This document shows, one piece after another, positions 1 to 6,456 of a stretch of DNA of 13,115 bases; positions within the stretch are counted from its first letter, which is position 1, and each line of letters opens with the position of its first letter. The translations under genes and the position numbers were made by a program. The stretch is taken from the NCBI GenBank assembly GCA_036274635.1, contig DASUFI010000308.1, positions 1 through 13,115 on the forward strand, read 5' to 3'. Below the pieces are notes generated by a model. That model worked only from the letters and a program-made list of their open reading frames with translations, had not been told where the DNA came from and ran no database searches. This DNA comes from DASUFI01 sp036274635 (lineage in GTDB: Bacteria > Planctomycetota > B15-G4).

Positions 1-20
1 GTCGGAGCAACGACTCCGAC
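1..20 (+). terminator. Small stem-loop at the left edge, possible terminator
   Basis: GTCGGAG and CTCCGAC are perfect 7-bp arms around a 6-nt loop. On the plus strand they are followed by a short T-rich stretch (AGATTTCTTC). This could be the weak intrinsic terminator of a plus-strand gene lying outside the window. The T tract is interrupted and the upstream gene is not visible, so the call is tentative. Confidence 0.3.
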
Positions 21-136
21 AGATTTCTTCAATGTGACCACGACGACGCTGGCTGTGCGATGGCCACCACCGCCGAAGCCGTCCCCGTCCGATCGCGTCG
101 CGTTCTGGCGACGCACGCGGCGGCTGCGCGCGTCCT

Positions 137-154
137 GGGGCGTCCCGATGCCCC
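137..154 (-). terminator. Possible weak hairpin downstream of the STAS gene
   Basis: GGGGC and GCCCC arms, extendable by one G-U pair, enclose 6-8 nt and lie about 14 nt beyond the TAG stop of the STAS gene on the minus strand. There is no U tract, so this could at best help end the partner-switching operon. Short GC arms are frequent by chance at this base composition. I see no gene between position 1 and 167. Confidence 0.2.
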
Positions 155-167
155 GCCGCACGCCGTC

Positions 168-500
168 CTACGGTGGCGCCACCGGCGGGTCGCCGGCGCC
201 TTCCACCACCAGGATGCGATCCAGCCGCGCCAGCCGCAGCGTGCGCTCCACCGGCGGCGTGACGCCGCGCAGCACCAGGCTGCCCGGCCCCGGCAGGCGG
301 CGCAGCGTGGCCACCAGCACGCCGAGGCCGCTGCTGTCCACGAAGGTCGTGCACGAGAGGTCCAGGACGAGGCGCCGGCAGCCAGCCTCGACGCACTCCA
401 TGAGGCGCTGGCGGAAGGCCGCCGAGGAGAGCGCGTCGAGGCGCTGCTCGAGCAGGGTGACGGTGCAGGTGTCGTCGAGGCGCTGGATGTCGAGGTTCAT
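168..500 (-). CDS. STAS-domain anti-sigma factor antagonist (SpoIIAA/RsbV type)
   Basis: A 110-residue single STAS domain, about the usual length for SpoIIAA/RsbV proteins. The phosphorylation loop reads VDSSGLG at residues 54-60. By alignment with SpoIIAA, Ser56 (first Ser after Asp) is the residue an HATPase partner would phosphorylate. A hydrophobic strand (RLVLDLS, 43-49) precedes it, as in the fold. In this family the unphosphorylated form binds the anti-sigma kinase and frees its target; phosphorylation breaks that binding. The ATG overlaps the TGA of the upstream phosphatase gene (ATGA), so translation is probably coupled. It is the last gene of a three-gene operon that also encodes the likely kinase and phosphatase for Ser56. 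The family call is secure; the direct partners are inferred from the operon. Confidence 0.93.
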   Translation of the reverse strand: MNLDIQRLDDTCTVTLLEQRLDALSSAAFRQRLMECVEAGCRRLVLDLSCTTFVDSSGLGVLVATLRRLPGPGSLVLRGVTPPVERTLRLARLDRILVVEGAGDPPVAPP

Positions 501-1729
501 GGGGACGGTTCCGGGGGGCCGCCGGCGGGCGGACCGTGGACGTGCAGGGCGAGGAAGGTCATGTCGTCGCGCGGCGGCTGGCCACCGGCGAAAGCGGCGA
601 GCTCGGCGAGCAGCGCGTCGCAGGCGGCCTGCAGCGGCTGTTCGCGGCGCTCGGAGAGGCAACGGGCCAGGCGCTCCTCGCCGAAGAAGCCCCCGTCGAG
701 ACCCTCCAGCTCGAGCAGGCCGTCGGTGTGCAGCAGCAGGCGGTCGCCCGCGCGCAGCCAGACGCGCTGCTCCTCGAAGGGCAGCACGCCGGACAGGCCG
801 ATGACCGTGCCGCCGGCGGGCAGGCGCTCGACCGTGCCGTCGGCGCGCGCGAGCAGCGGCGCGGGGTGGGCGGCGAGGCTGGTGCGGAGCTCGCCGGTGC
901 GCGCGTCGAGCAGCGCGTAGGCGACGGTGACGTGGCGCCCGAAGCGCTCGTAGGGGAACTCGCGGTCGAGGCGCCGCAGGACGTCGGCCGGCGCGGCGGG
1001 CTCGCCGTCGGGCGCGAGCACGAGGCCCGCGTGCGCCGACAGCGCCTGCGCCACCGAGACGGTGACCATCGCCGCCGGCACGCCGTGGCCGGCCACGTCC
1101 AGCAGCCAGAAGGCGTAGCGCTCCTGGCCCAGCGGCAGCACGTGGAAGATGTCCCCGCCCACCGCCTCGCAGGGCACGAAGCGCCAAGCCAGCTCGAAGG
1201 CGGCGCTGACCGGCGCCGAGCGCGGCAGCAGCGCGCGCTGGATGTCGGCGGCCGCGAGCAGGTCCTGCTGCAGCAGGTCCTGGCGCGCCTGCAGCTCGGC
1301 GTTGGCCTGGCGCAGCGAGCGCTGCAGCTGCCGCAGGCGCACCTGGTTGCTGACGCGCGCGCGCACCTCGGCCGGGTTGAAGGGCTTGGCCACCCAGTCC
1401 ACCGCGCCGAGGCGCAGCCCGCGCACCTTGTCGGCGGAGTCGTCGAGGCCGGTGAGGAAGATGACCGGCACCTCGGCCGTGGCGGCGCGCTCCTTGAGGC
1501 GGCGGCAGGTCTCGAAGCCGTCCAGGCCGGGCATGATCACGTCCAGCAGCACCAGGTCGGGCGGGTTCTCCTCGGCGACGGCCAGCGCCTGCTCGCCGTC
1601 GTGCGCGAAGGACAGCGCGTAGCCCTCCAGGCGCAGGATGCCCTCGATGAGCCGGCGGTTGTCGGCGGCGTCGTCGACGACCAGGATGCTGGGCGCGCCG
1701 ATGGCCGCGACGATCGGGGCGGCGCTCAT
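497..1729 (-). CDS. Response regulator fused to PP2C/SpoIIE-type serine phosphatase (RsbU-like)
   Basis: This 410-residue protein has a receiver domain (about 14-130) with acidic pocket Asp19/Asp20, phospho-acceptor Asp63 in LVLLDVIMPG, Thr93 and Lys115. A Q/L/R-rich probable coiled-coil linker follows (about 130-168, ending DIQRALLP), then a SpoIIE/PP2C domain (about 180-397). Metal-binding signatures are visible: GGD (Asp193), DVAGHG (Asp211), HTDG (Asp337) and RDDMTF (Asp388/389). The expected role is to dephosphorylate the STAS antagonist encoded just downstream when an unseen sensor kinase phosphorylates Asp63. The start was chosen at the ATG at 1729 because GAGGAG lies 8 nt upstream and the ATG overlaps the stop of the HATPase gene. 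A longer upstream reading overlaps the HATPase gene and looks non-coding. The cognate histidine kinase is not in the window. The architecture resembles the RR-PP2C proteins of Pseudomonas HsbR-type and cyanobacterial partner switches. Confidence 0.95.
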   Translation of the reverse strand: MSAAPIVAAIGAPSILVVDDAADNRRLIEGILRLEGYALSFAHDGEQALAVAEENPPDLVLLDVIMPGLDGFETCRRLKERAATAEVPVIFLTGLDDSADKVRGLRLGAVDWVAKPFNPAEVRARVSNQVRLRQLQRSLRQANAELQARQDLLQQDLLAAADIQRALLPRSAPVSAAFELAWRFVPCEAVGGDIFHVLPLGQERYAFWLLDVAGHGVPAAMVTVSVAQALSAHAGLVLAPDGEPAAPADVLRRLDREFPYERFGRHVTVAYALLDARTGELRTSLAAHPAPLLARADGTVERLPAGGTVIGLSGVLPFEEQRVWLRAGDRLLLHTDGLLELEGLDGGFFGEERLARCLSERREQPLQAACDALLAELAAFAGGQPPRDDMTFLALHVHGPPAGGPPEPSP

Positions 1730-2157
1730 GCGAGCGGCTCCTCGACGACCAGACTCAACTCGTTGCCCTCGGCGTCGCTGCGGTACGAGACGCAGCCGGC
1801 CGAGCGGATCAGGGCCAGGCCCATGCCGCCCTCGGGCCACGTCGACGGCTCGCCGGGATCGGGCTCGGGGGGCGCGGGCACCCGCTGCGGATCGAAGGGC
1901 AGGCCGCGGTCCGTGAGCGCGATGCGCAGGCCGACCTCGTCCCAGTCGAGGCGCAGGTGCAGGTCGCCGCCCTCTCGGCCGCGGTAGCTGTGGCGGAAGG
2001 CGTTGCTGGCCATCTCGGCCACGGCCAGCTCGAGCACGCTCACGCGCGGCTCGGGCACGCGCCAGAAGCGCAGCACCTGGCCCGCCGCCGACGCGAACTC
2101 GCGCGCGGTGAGCAGGCTGGCGCTGCCGACCAGCGAGAAGTGACGCGCGGCGGGCAT
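1726..2157 (-). CDS. HATPase_c anti-sigma-type serine kinase (RsbW/SpoIIAB-like)
   Basis: A 143-residue GHKL ATPase domain, the size of stand-alone anti-sigma kinases. The N box is AVAEMASNAFRHSYRG with Glu48 and Asn52, the G1 box is Asp83-Arg-Gly, and the glycine-rich G2 box is GGMGLAL (110-116) followed by IRSA. There is no sensor or His-phosphotransfer region, so it is not a histidine kinase. In the family, such proteins bind a sigma factor (or another target) and phosphorylate the STAS antagonist on serine. The ATG at 2157 has GGAG at 2166-2163, 5 nt upstream. The TGA overlaps the next gene's ATG. It is the first gene of the operon with the RR-PP2C and STAS genes. No sigma factor gene is adjacent, so its target is unknown and need not be a sigma factor. 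Confidence 0.93.
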   Translation of the reverse strand: MPAARHFSLVGSASLLTAREFASAAGQVLRFWRVPEPRVSVLELAVAEMASNAFRHSYRGREGGDLHLRLDWDEVGLRIALTDRGLPFDPQRVPAPPEPDPGEPSTWPEGGMGLALIRSAGCVSYRSDAEGNELSLVVEEPLA

Positions 2158-2188
2158 GCGGGCTCCGGGGCGGGCGGCAGGCAGCCGC

Positions 2189-2249
2189 CGGGCACCCCTC
2201 TTCGGCCGTCGGGCGGGCCGGACCTTTGCGCGGCCGGCCGAGGTGCCCG
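2189..2249 (-). other. Bulged hairpin between the reductase and the partner-switching operon
   Basis: CGGGCACC (2189-2196) pairs with GGTGCCCG (2242-2249), and TCGGCCG (2202-2208) pairs with CGGCCGA (2235-2241). Together they make a 15-bp stem with one 5-nt bulge and a 26-nt loop. It lies between the stop of the aldo/keto reductase and the start of the HATPase gene, both on the minus strand. A second perfect stem, GGCGGC/GCCGCC (2173-2189), sits beside it. There is no U tract. It may end or attenuate transcription from the reductase into the signalling operon, or be part of that operon's leader. Confidence 0.4.
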
Positions 2250-2252
2250 CCG

Positions 2253-3200
2253 TCAGTCCGCGGGGGCCTCGTCCAGCCGGGCCAGCGTCTCGGGCGAGAG
2301 GTCCACGTCGGCCGCCTTCAGGTTCTCGCGCAGCTGCTCGACGCGGGTGGCCCCCACGATGGCCGACGACACCTGGCGCGTGCGCAGCACCCAGGCCAGC
2401 GCCACCTGCGCCGGTGTGAGGCCGAGGTCCGCCGCGACCGCCGCCACGTGCGCCACGCGCGCGAGGTTCGCCGGCGTGATCATGGGCTTGATGAACTTGT
2501 TGCGCTGCTCGTCGGCGCCGCGACTGCCGGCGGGCGCGCGGCCCGCGGCGTACTTGCCCGTGAGCAGGCCCTGCGCCAGCGGGCTCCATACGATCTGCGT
2601 GAGGCCCAGCGCCGCGCAGGCGGGCATGACCTCGGCCTCGATGCTGCGCTGCAGGAAGCTGTACTCGGGCTGGTTGGTGATCGGGCGGTAGCCGCCGCTG
2701 CGGTCCGCGGCCGCGCAGGCCGCCTGGATCTGCGCCGCGCTCCACACCGAGACGCCCCAGTAGAGCACCTTGCCCTGGCGCACGAGGTCCTCCATCGCGC
2801 GCACCGTCTCCTCCACCGGCGTGTCGGGGTCGGGCCGGTGGCACTGGTACAGGTCGATGTAGTCGGTGCCGAGGCGCCGCAGGCTGTTGGCGCAGGACTC
2901 CATGACGTGCTTGCGCGAGAGGCCCTTGTCGTTGACGTTGTCGCTCATCGGCCAGAAGACCTTGGTCGCGAGCACGAGGTCCTGGCGGCGCACGCCGGCG
3001 ATGGCGCGGCCGAGTGCCAGCTCGGCCTCGCCGCGCGCGTAGATGTCCGCGGTGTCGAGGAAGTTCACGCCGCCCGCCAGCGCCTCCTTGACCAGCGCGC
3101 TGGTGGTGGCCTGGTCCACCGAGCTGCCCAGCGTGAGCCAGCTGCCGAGCGCGAGGGTGGACACCTGGCAACCGGTCGGGCCGAGCGGGCGGTAACGCAT
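2253..3200 (-). CDS. Aldo/keto reductase (Kv-beta/YghZ-like, AKR6/AKR14 type)
   Basis: A 315-residue (alpha/beta)8-barrel NADPH-dependent oxidoreductase, full length for the family. The catalytic tetrad is visible: Asp49 in NFLDTADIY, Tyr54, Lys80 in VLATKVFW and His121 in DLYQCHRPDPDTP. The stretch KGLSRKHV followed by SLRRLGTDYIDLY, the YWGVSVWS segment and the C-terminal IVGATRVEQLREN cofactor motif are typical of the Kv-beta/YghZ branch. Family members reduce aldehydes and ketones, such as methylglyoxal or glyceraldehyde-3-phosphate, in the cytosol; the substrate here cannot be read from sequence. The ATG at 3200 has GAGGA (3213-3209) 8 nt upstream. It is divergent from the DMT transporter gene across 104 bp and 95 bp ahead of the partner-switching operon on the same strand. 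Nothing ties it functionally to that operon. Confidence 0.95.
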   Translation of the reverse strand: MRYRPLGPTGCQVSTLALGSWLTLGSSVDQATTSALVKEALAGGVNFLDTADIYARGEAELALGRAIAGVRRQDLVLATKVFWPMSDNVNDKGLSRKHVMESCANSLRRLGTDYIDLYQCHRPDPDTPVEETVRAMEDLVRQGKVLYWGVSVWSAAQIQAACAAADRSGGYRPITNQPEYSFLQRSIEAEVMPACAALGLTQIVWSPLAQGLLTGKYAAGRAPAGSRGADEQRNKFIKPMITPANLARVAHVAAVAADLGLTPAQVALAWVLRTRQVSSAIVGATRVEQLRENLKAADVDLSPETLARLDEAPAD

Positions 3201-3224
3201 GCGGGCGATCCTCGAGGGGGCCGC

Positions 3225-3230
3225 AGCCTA
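3225..3230 (-). promoter_or_regulatory. Possible -10 box (TAGGCT) of the reductase gene
   Basis: On the minus strand GGTAGGCT stands 24 nt before the ATG, in otherwise almost pure G+C. It would give a leader of about 18 nt that still contains the GAGGA ribosome-binding site. No -35 box resembling TTGACA is seen 16-19 nt upstream. The support is positional only. Confidence 0.22.
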
Positions 3231-3304
3231 CCGCGCGGCGCGGCGGAGGGGCCATGCAGGCCGCCGCTTGAAGCCGGGGCGCGCGGCGGTCACGCTCGCG
3301 CGGG

Positions 3305-4168
3305 ATGCTGCCGCGTCGCGCCCGCCTGCTCGTGCTGCTGACGGCGGTGCTCTTCTCCACCGGCGGCGCGGCCATCAAGGCCTGCACCCTCGGGAGCTGG
3401 CAGGTGGCCTGCTTCCGCTCGGGCATCGCGACGCTCGCGCTGGCGGCCTGCGTGCCCGCCGCCCGGCGTCGGCCCACGCGCGCCACGCTGCTGGTGAGCG
3501 TGGCCTACGCCGCCACGGTGATCCTGTTCGTGTCGGCCACCAAGCTCACCACCGCGGCCAATGCCATCTTCCTGCAGAGCACCGCGCCGCTGTGGCTGCT
3601 GCTGCTCTCGCCGCTGCTGCTCAAGGAGCCGGTGCGGGCGCGCGAGCTGGTGCTGCTGGGCGTCGTGGCCGTCGGGCTCGGGCTGGTGCTGGCGGGCCAC
3701 GAGCGGCAGCAGGCCTCGGCGCCCGACCCGCTGCACGGCAACATCCTCGCGCTGGCGTCGAGCATCACCTTCGCGCTGCTGCTGGCGGGCCTGCGCTGGC
3801 TCGCGGCGCACGGCTCGGGACCGATGCCGGCGGTGCTGCAGGGCAACGCGCTGGCCTGCCTGCTGGCGGCGCCCTTCGCGCTGCCGGTCGCGCGCGTGAG
3901 CGGCACGGACCTCGGCGTGCTCGTGTTCCTCGGCGTGTTCCAGATTGGCCTCGCCTACGCGCTGCTGTGCGCGGCGGTGCCGCACGTGCCGGCGCTGCAG
4001 GCGTCGCTGCTGCTGCTCGTCGAGCCGGCGCTCAATCCGCTGTGGACGTGGATCACGCAAGGCGAGGAGCCGAGCGGCGGGGCGCTGGCCGGCGGCGCGC
4101 TCATCCTCGGGGCCACCATGGTGCACGCGCTGCGCGCGGGCCGCGCGGAGGCGCGCGCCACGGGCTGA
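3305..4168 (+). CDS. EamA/DMT-superfamily transporter (RhaT/YdcZ-like exporter)
   Basis: A 287-residue inner-membrane protein with about ten predicted helices (roughly 6-26, 32-51, 60-78, 85-105, 115-131, 146-166, 176-196, 203-223, 230-250, 259-277). They form the two EamA repeats. The first repeat has the usual FxRSG after helix 2 (FRSGIA, 37-42) and APLWLLLL before KEPV (107-110). The second ends with LVEPALNPLWTW followed by GEEPS (253-257), the duplicated lePv/E-x-ls motif. Members export amino acids, metabolites or drugs with proton exchange; the substrate is not predictable here. No Shine-Dalgarno is evident before the ATG (it follows CTCGCGCGGG), so the start could be leaderless or lie elsewhere. 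It is divergent from the reductase, which may share the spacer for control. Confidence 0.92.
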   Translation: MLPRRARLLVLLTAVLFSTGGAAIKACTLGSWQVACFRSGIATLALAACVPAARRRPTRATLLVSVAYAATVILFVSATKLTTAANAIFLQSTAPLWLLLLSPLLLKEPVRARELVLLGVVAVGLGLVLAGHERQQASAPDPLHGNILALASSITFALLLAGLRWLAAHGSGPMPAVLQGNALACLLAAPFALPVARVSGTDLGVLVFLGVFQIGLAYALLCAAVPHVPALQASLLLLVEPALNPLWTWITQGEEPSGGALAGGALILGATMVHALRAGRAEARATG

Positions 4169-4211
4169 TGCGCGGCGCACGCGCCCGACGTTCTCCCGGG
4201 GCGGCGGGTGC

Positions 4212-4379
4212 GTGGCGCTCGTGCCGCTGTTCGCCGTCTGGGAGACGGCCCGCGTCCTGGGCGAAGGCCGGTACTACGAGCTCTTCTTCCGCCGCGCGCC
4301 GGACCGGGAGCGGGACGCGGGATCGACAGGGCCCGCGCCGGCAGCCGCGGCCCCGCGCCAGGCTCCGCACCGTGACTGA
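4212..4379 (+). CDS. Possible small protein of 55 residues, unknown
   Basis: A GTG-initiated frame starting VALVPLFAVWETARVLGEG and ending in an Ala/Pro-rich tail. The first 36 codons have G or C in the third position in all but one case, and residues 1-32 read like a natural hydrophobic/aromatic helix plus GRYYELFFRRAP. The last 19 codons lose this bias. A G-rich stretch precedes the GTG, but no clear Shine-Dalgarno. It fills the 228-bp gap between the stop of the DMT transporter and the convergent stop of the sulfatase-fold gene. It could be a real small gene co-transcribed with the transporter, a decayed remnant of a longer gene, or a chance open frame of GC-rich DNA. I recognise no family. 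Confidence 0.3.
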   Translation: MALVPLFAVWETARVLGEGRYYELFFRRAPDRERDAGSTGPAPAAAAPRQAPHRD

Positions 4380-4396
4380 TCCCTGCACACCCGTCC

Positions 4397-6313
4397 TCAG
4401 CGGCTGAAGCGCGCGATCTCGTCCATGAACTGCGTGACGCGCCCGCGGTGCCCGGCCCAGAAGGCCGCCTCGTCGCCCACGGGCTGGTCGGCCGCGTCCG
4501 TGAGGCGCAGCCGCTCGATGGACTGGCCCGTGGGGAACACGGCCTTGTACTCGTCGTCGAAGAGCGCGAGGTGGTCCCAGTCCGCCACGACGCAGTCGCT
4601 GCGGGCGCCGGGCGCGAGCAGGTCGCGGCCCAGCGAGTAGTCGCCGGGCGAGCTCGTCACGCCCAGCAGCTTCAGCAGCGTGGGCACGATGTCGAGGTGG
4701 CTGGTGCGGTCGGTCACCTGCCGCGGCGCCTGGCCCGGGATCCACAGCAGCAGCGGCGTGCGCGTCTGCGCGTCGCAGAAGTCCGAGTGGTGCCCCCAGC
4801 GGCCGGTTTCCATGAACTCCTCGCCGTGGTCGCCGGTCATCACGACGATGGTGTGCTCCAGCCGCCCCGTCTCGCGCAGGTGGTCGAGGACGCGCGCGAA
4901 CTGGCTGTCCAGATGGTGGCAGGCGTTGATGTAGCGGTTCTTGATGAGCGGCATGTCGCGCTCGAGGTCCAGGGTGGCGTAGTTGAGCTCCTCCAGGTAC
5001 GGCTCGGCGATGACCGACTCGGGCGGGAAGAAGTAGCGCGCGTGCGGCGACTCGAAGAACATGAACTCGAAGAAGGGCTGGCCCGGCGGGTGGGCGTCGA
5101 TGGCGGCCAGCAGCTTGTCGACGTTGAGGCGGTCGTTCTCCCAGCCCTGCAGGTCGGGGTTGCCCTCGTGCAGGCGCTCGGGCGGCACGCCGGCGAAGAC
5201 CGTCTCGTCCATCTCGGGGAAGCTGAAGCGCGCGCTGGTGAAGGCCTCGATGTCCCAGCCGCCCTCGCGCAGCACGTCCAGCAGCACCGGCGCGCGGTTC
5301 TCCGCCAGAAACGGGAACCAGTAGCTGCCGTACAGCCCGTAGAACATGCTGAACATGCCCATGCGGGTGCCGTTGCCGCCGCTGAAGTGGTGCCGGAAGT
5401 CCAGCGCCTGCGCGGCGAAGGCGCAGGTGGCCGGCATGATGGCGGGGTCGAGCATGTCCGCGCGCCAGGATTCGGACACGAGCCAGACGATGTCCGGGCG
5501 CGGCGCGGCGGGGTCGCGCGCCACCGGCGCCAGCGGGTAGCGCACGCGCAGCGCGTCCACCTTCAGGTGGTCGGGGCCCTCGGGCCGCGCGTCGATGCCG
5601 ATGGACCGGGCGAAGGCGTGCATGCGCACGGCCGGCATGAGCGGGAAGGCCCCCGCCGCCGCCAGCACGGGCCGCTGGTTGGCCGCGTCGGCCAGACCCA
5701 GCGTCATGCGCTCGAAGGCCAGGAGCAGGACCAGCGCGACGCCGGCCACCACCTTCCACGACCCCGACCGTGCGCCGGGCGTCACCCGCTGCGCGCGGCG
5801 CAGCGCATAGACGACGATGCCTCCCTCCACGGCCAGGGCCAGGAGCGTGACGACCACGAAGCCCACGACGGTCCACGGCCCCGCGCCCATCGACTCGATG
5901 CCGCCGGGCACGGTGAGCAGGTTCCACACGAAGCCGTTGAAGTGGAAGCCGAAGATGTGGAACACCTGCGCGTCGACGAAGATGAAGACCTGGAGCGTCG
6001 CCAGGGCCAGGGCCAGCAGCACCAGCAGCCCCAGGCGCATGCGTCCCGACCAGGGGCCGAGCAGCCTGGCCACGAGGCCCCTGCGCAGCACCCCGTCCAG
6101 CAGAGCCACGGGCAGCAGGACCACCAGCACGAGGATCGCGGACCAGGCCAGCCAGGCGGCCACGATCCAGGCCAGCGCCAGCGCCCCGCCCACGGGCACC
6201 TGGCCCATGTTGCGGGCCATGTTGAGCAGCATGACCGCGTAGCTGCCCAGCAGGATGGGGCAGTAGAGCGAGGCCCGCCGGGGGCGGGATCGGGGGTCGG
6301 CGACGACGGTCAT
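4397..6313 (-). CDS. YejM/PbgA-like inner-membrane sulfatase-fold protein (DUF3413 + sulfatase)
   Basis: A 638-residue protein with five predicted membrane helices (about 17-35, 43-70, 94-114, 146-172, 188-208), a DUF3413-like segment with FHFNGFVWNLL (123-133), then a periplasmic alkaline-phosphatase/sulfatase fold (about 270-560). The order and several stretches match E. coli YejM (PbgA/LapC), for example the SGGNGT...GMFSMFYG block and the ANQRPVLA...LMPAVR linker. Unlike E. coli YejM it keeps the LtaS-type catalytic residues: metal ligand Glu281 (VSESWRADM), nucleophile Thr316 (GGNGT), His424 (ESPHARYFF) and Asp495-His496 (TGDHGEEF). It is therefore likely an active hydrolase or phosphotransferase on an envelope lipid or polymer. 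The ATG at 6313 starts just before the first helix; AGGA lies 12 nt upstream, so the start is only fairly sure. It is divergent from the M28 peptidase gene. Confidence 0.92.
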   Translation of the reverse strand: MTVVADPRSRPRRASLYCPILLGSYAVMLLNMARNMGQVPVGGALALAWIVAAWLAWSAILVLVVLLPVALLDGVLRRGLVARLLGPWSGRMRLGLLVLLALALATLQVFIFVDAQVFHIFGFHFNGFVWNLLTVPGGIESMGAGPWTVVGFVVVTLLALAVEGGIVVYALRRAQRVTPGARSGSWKVVAGVALVLLLAFERMTLGLADAANQRPVLAAAGAFPLMPAVRMHAFARSIGIDARPEGPDHLKVDALRVRYPLAPVARDPAAPRPDIVWLVSESWRADMLDPAIMPATCAFAAQALDFRHHFSGGNGTRMGMFSMFYGLYGSYWFPFLAENRAPVLLDVLREGGWDIEAFTSARFSFPEMDETVFAGVPPERLHEGNPDLQGWENDRLNVDKLLAAIDAHPPGQPFFEFMFFESPHARYFFPPESVIAEPYLEELNYATLDLERDMPLIKNRYINACHHLDSQFARVLDHLRETGRLEHTIVVMTGDHGEEFMETGRWGHHSDFCDAQTRTPLLLWIPGQAPRQVTDRTSHLDIVPTLLKLLGVTSSPGDYSLGRDLLAPGARSDCVVADWDHLALFDDEYKAVFPTGQSIERLRLTDAADQPVGDEAAFWAGHRGRVTQFMDEIARFSR

Positions 6314-6420
6314 GTCCGGGGAAAGTCCTGAGCGGCCGGCGCGTTCATGCTGAAGCCCCTGCGCCCGCGGCCGCATGACGGTATCGCCATCCCGGCTCGG
6401 TCCGGGCGGTCGGCGTCTGG

Positions 6421-6449
6421 TAGCTTCCTCGGCCGCAGTCCCCGGGGAG
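6421..6449 (+). promoter_or_regulatory. Possible -10 box and Shine-Dalgarno of the M28 peptidase gene
   Basis: TAGCTT (6421-6426), preceded by TGG as in an extended -10, is 30 nt before the ATG. GGGGAG (6444-6449) is a good Shine-Dalgarno 7 nt before the ATG at 6457. The ribosome site is convincing. The -10 box is weaker, as no clear -35 is present. The 143-bp spacer must also hold the divergent promoter of the YejM-like gene, which I cannot place. Confidence 0.35.
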
Positions 6450-6456
6450 TCGCCCA

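Noticed and set aside
171..184. 14-nt perfect palindrome CGGTGGCGCCACCG next to the STAS stop
   Set aside because: It consists of the last coding triplets (Pro-Val-Ala-Pro-Pro) of the STAS gene, has no loop for an RNA hairpin, and is the sort of palindrome expected often in GC-rich DNA.
60..920. Plus-strand open frame of 286 codons opposite the STAS and phosphatase genes
   Set aside because: No motifs, and it overlaps two well-supported minus-strand genes. The piece before 168 is too short and too biased in composition to support a separate gene.
497..1840. Upstream extension of the RR-PP2C protein beyond 1729
   Set aside because: It would overlap the HATPase gene by more than 100 bp. The ATG at 1729 has a GAGGAG site and the ATGA coupling seen at the next junction as well.
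4448..6331. Open frame of 627 codons on the plus strand opposite the YejM-like gene
   Set aside because: Low-complexity His/Gln/Arg/Gly-rich translation without domains. It mirrors the real minus-strand gene, which has full family motifs; such antisense frames arise from extreme G/C third positions.
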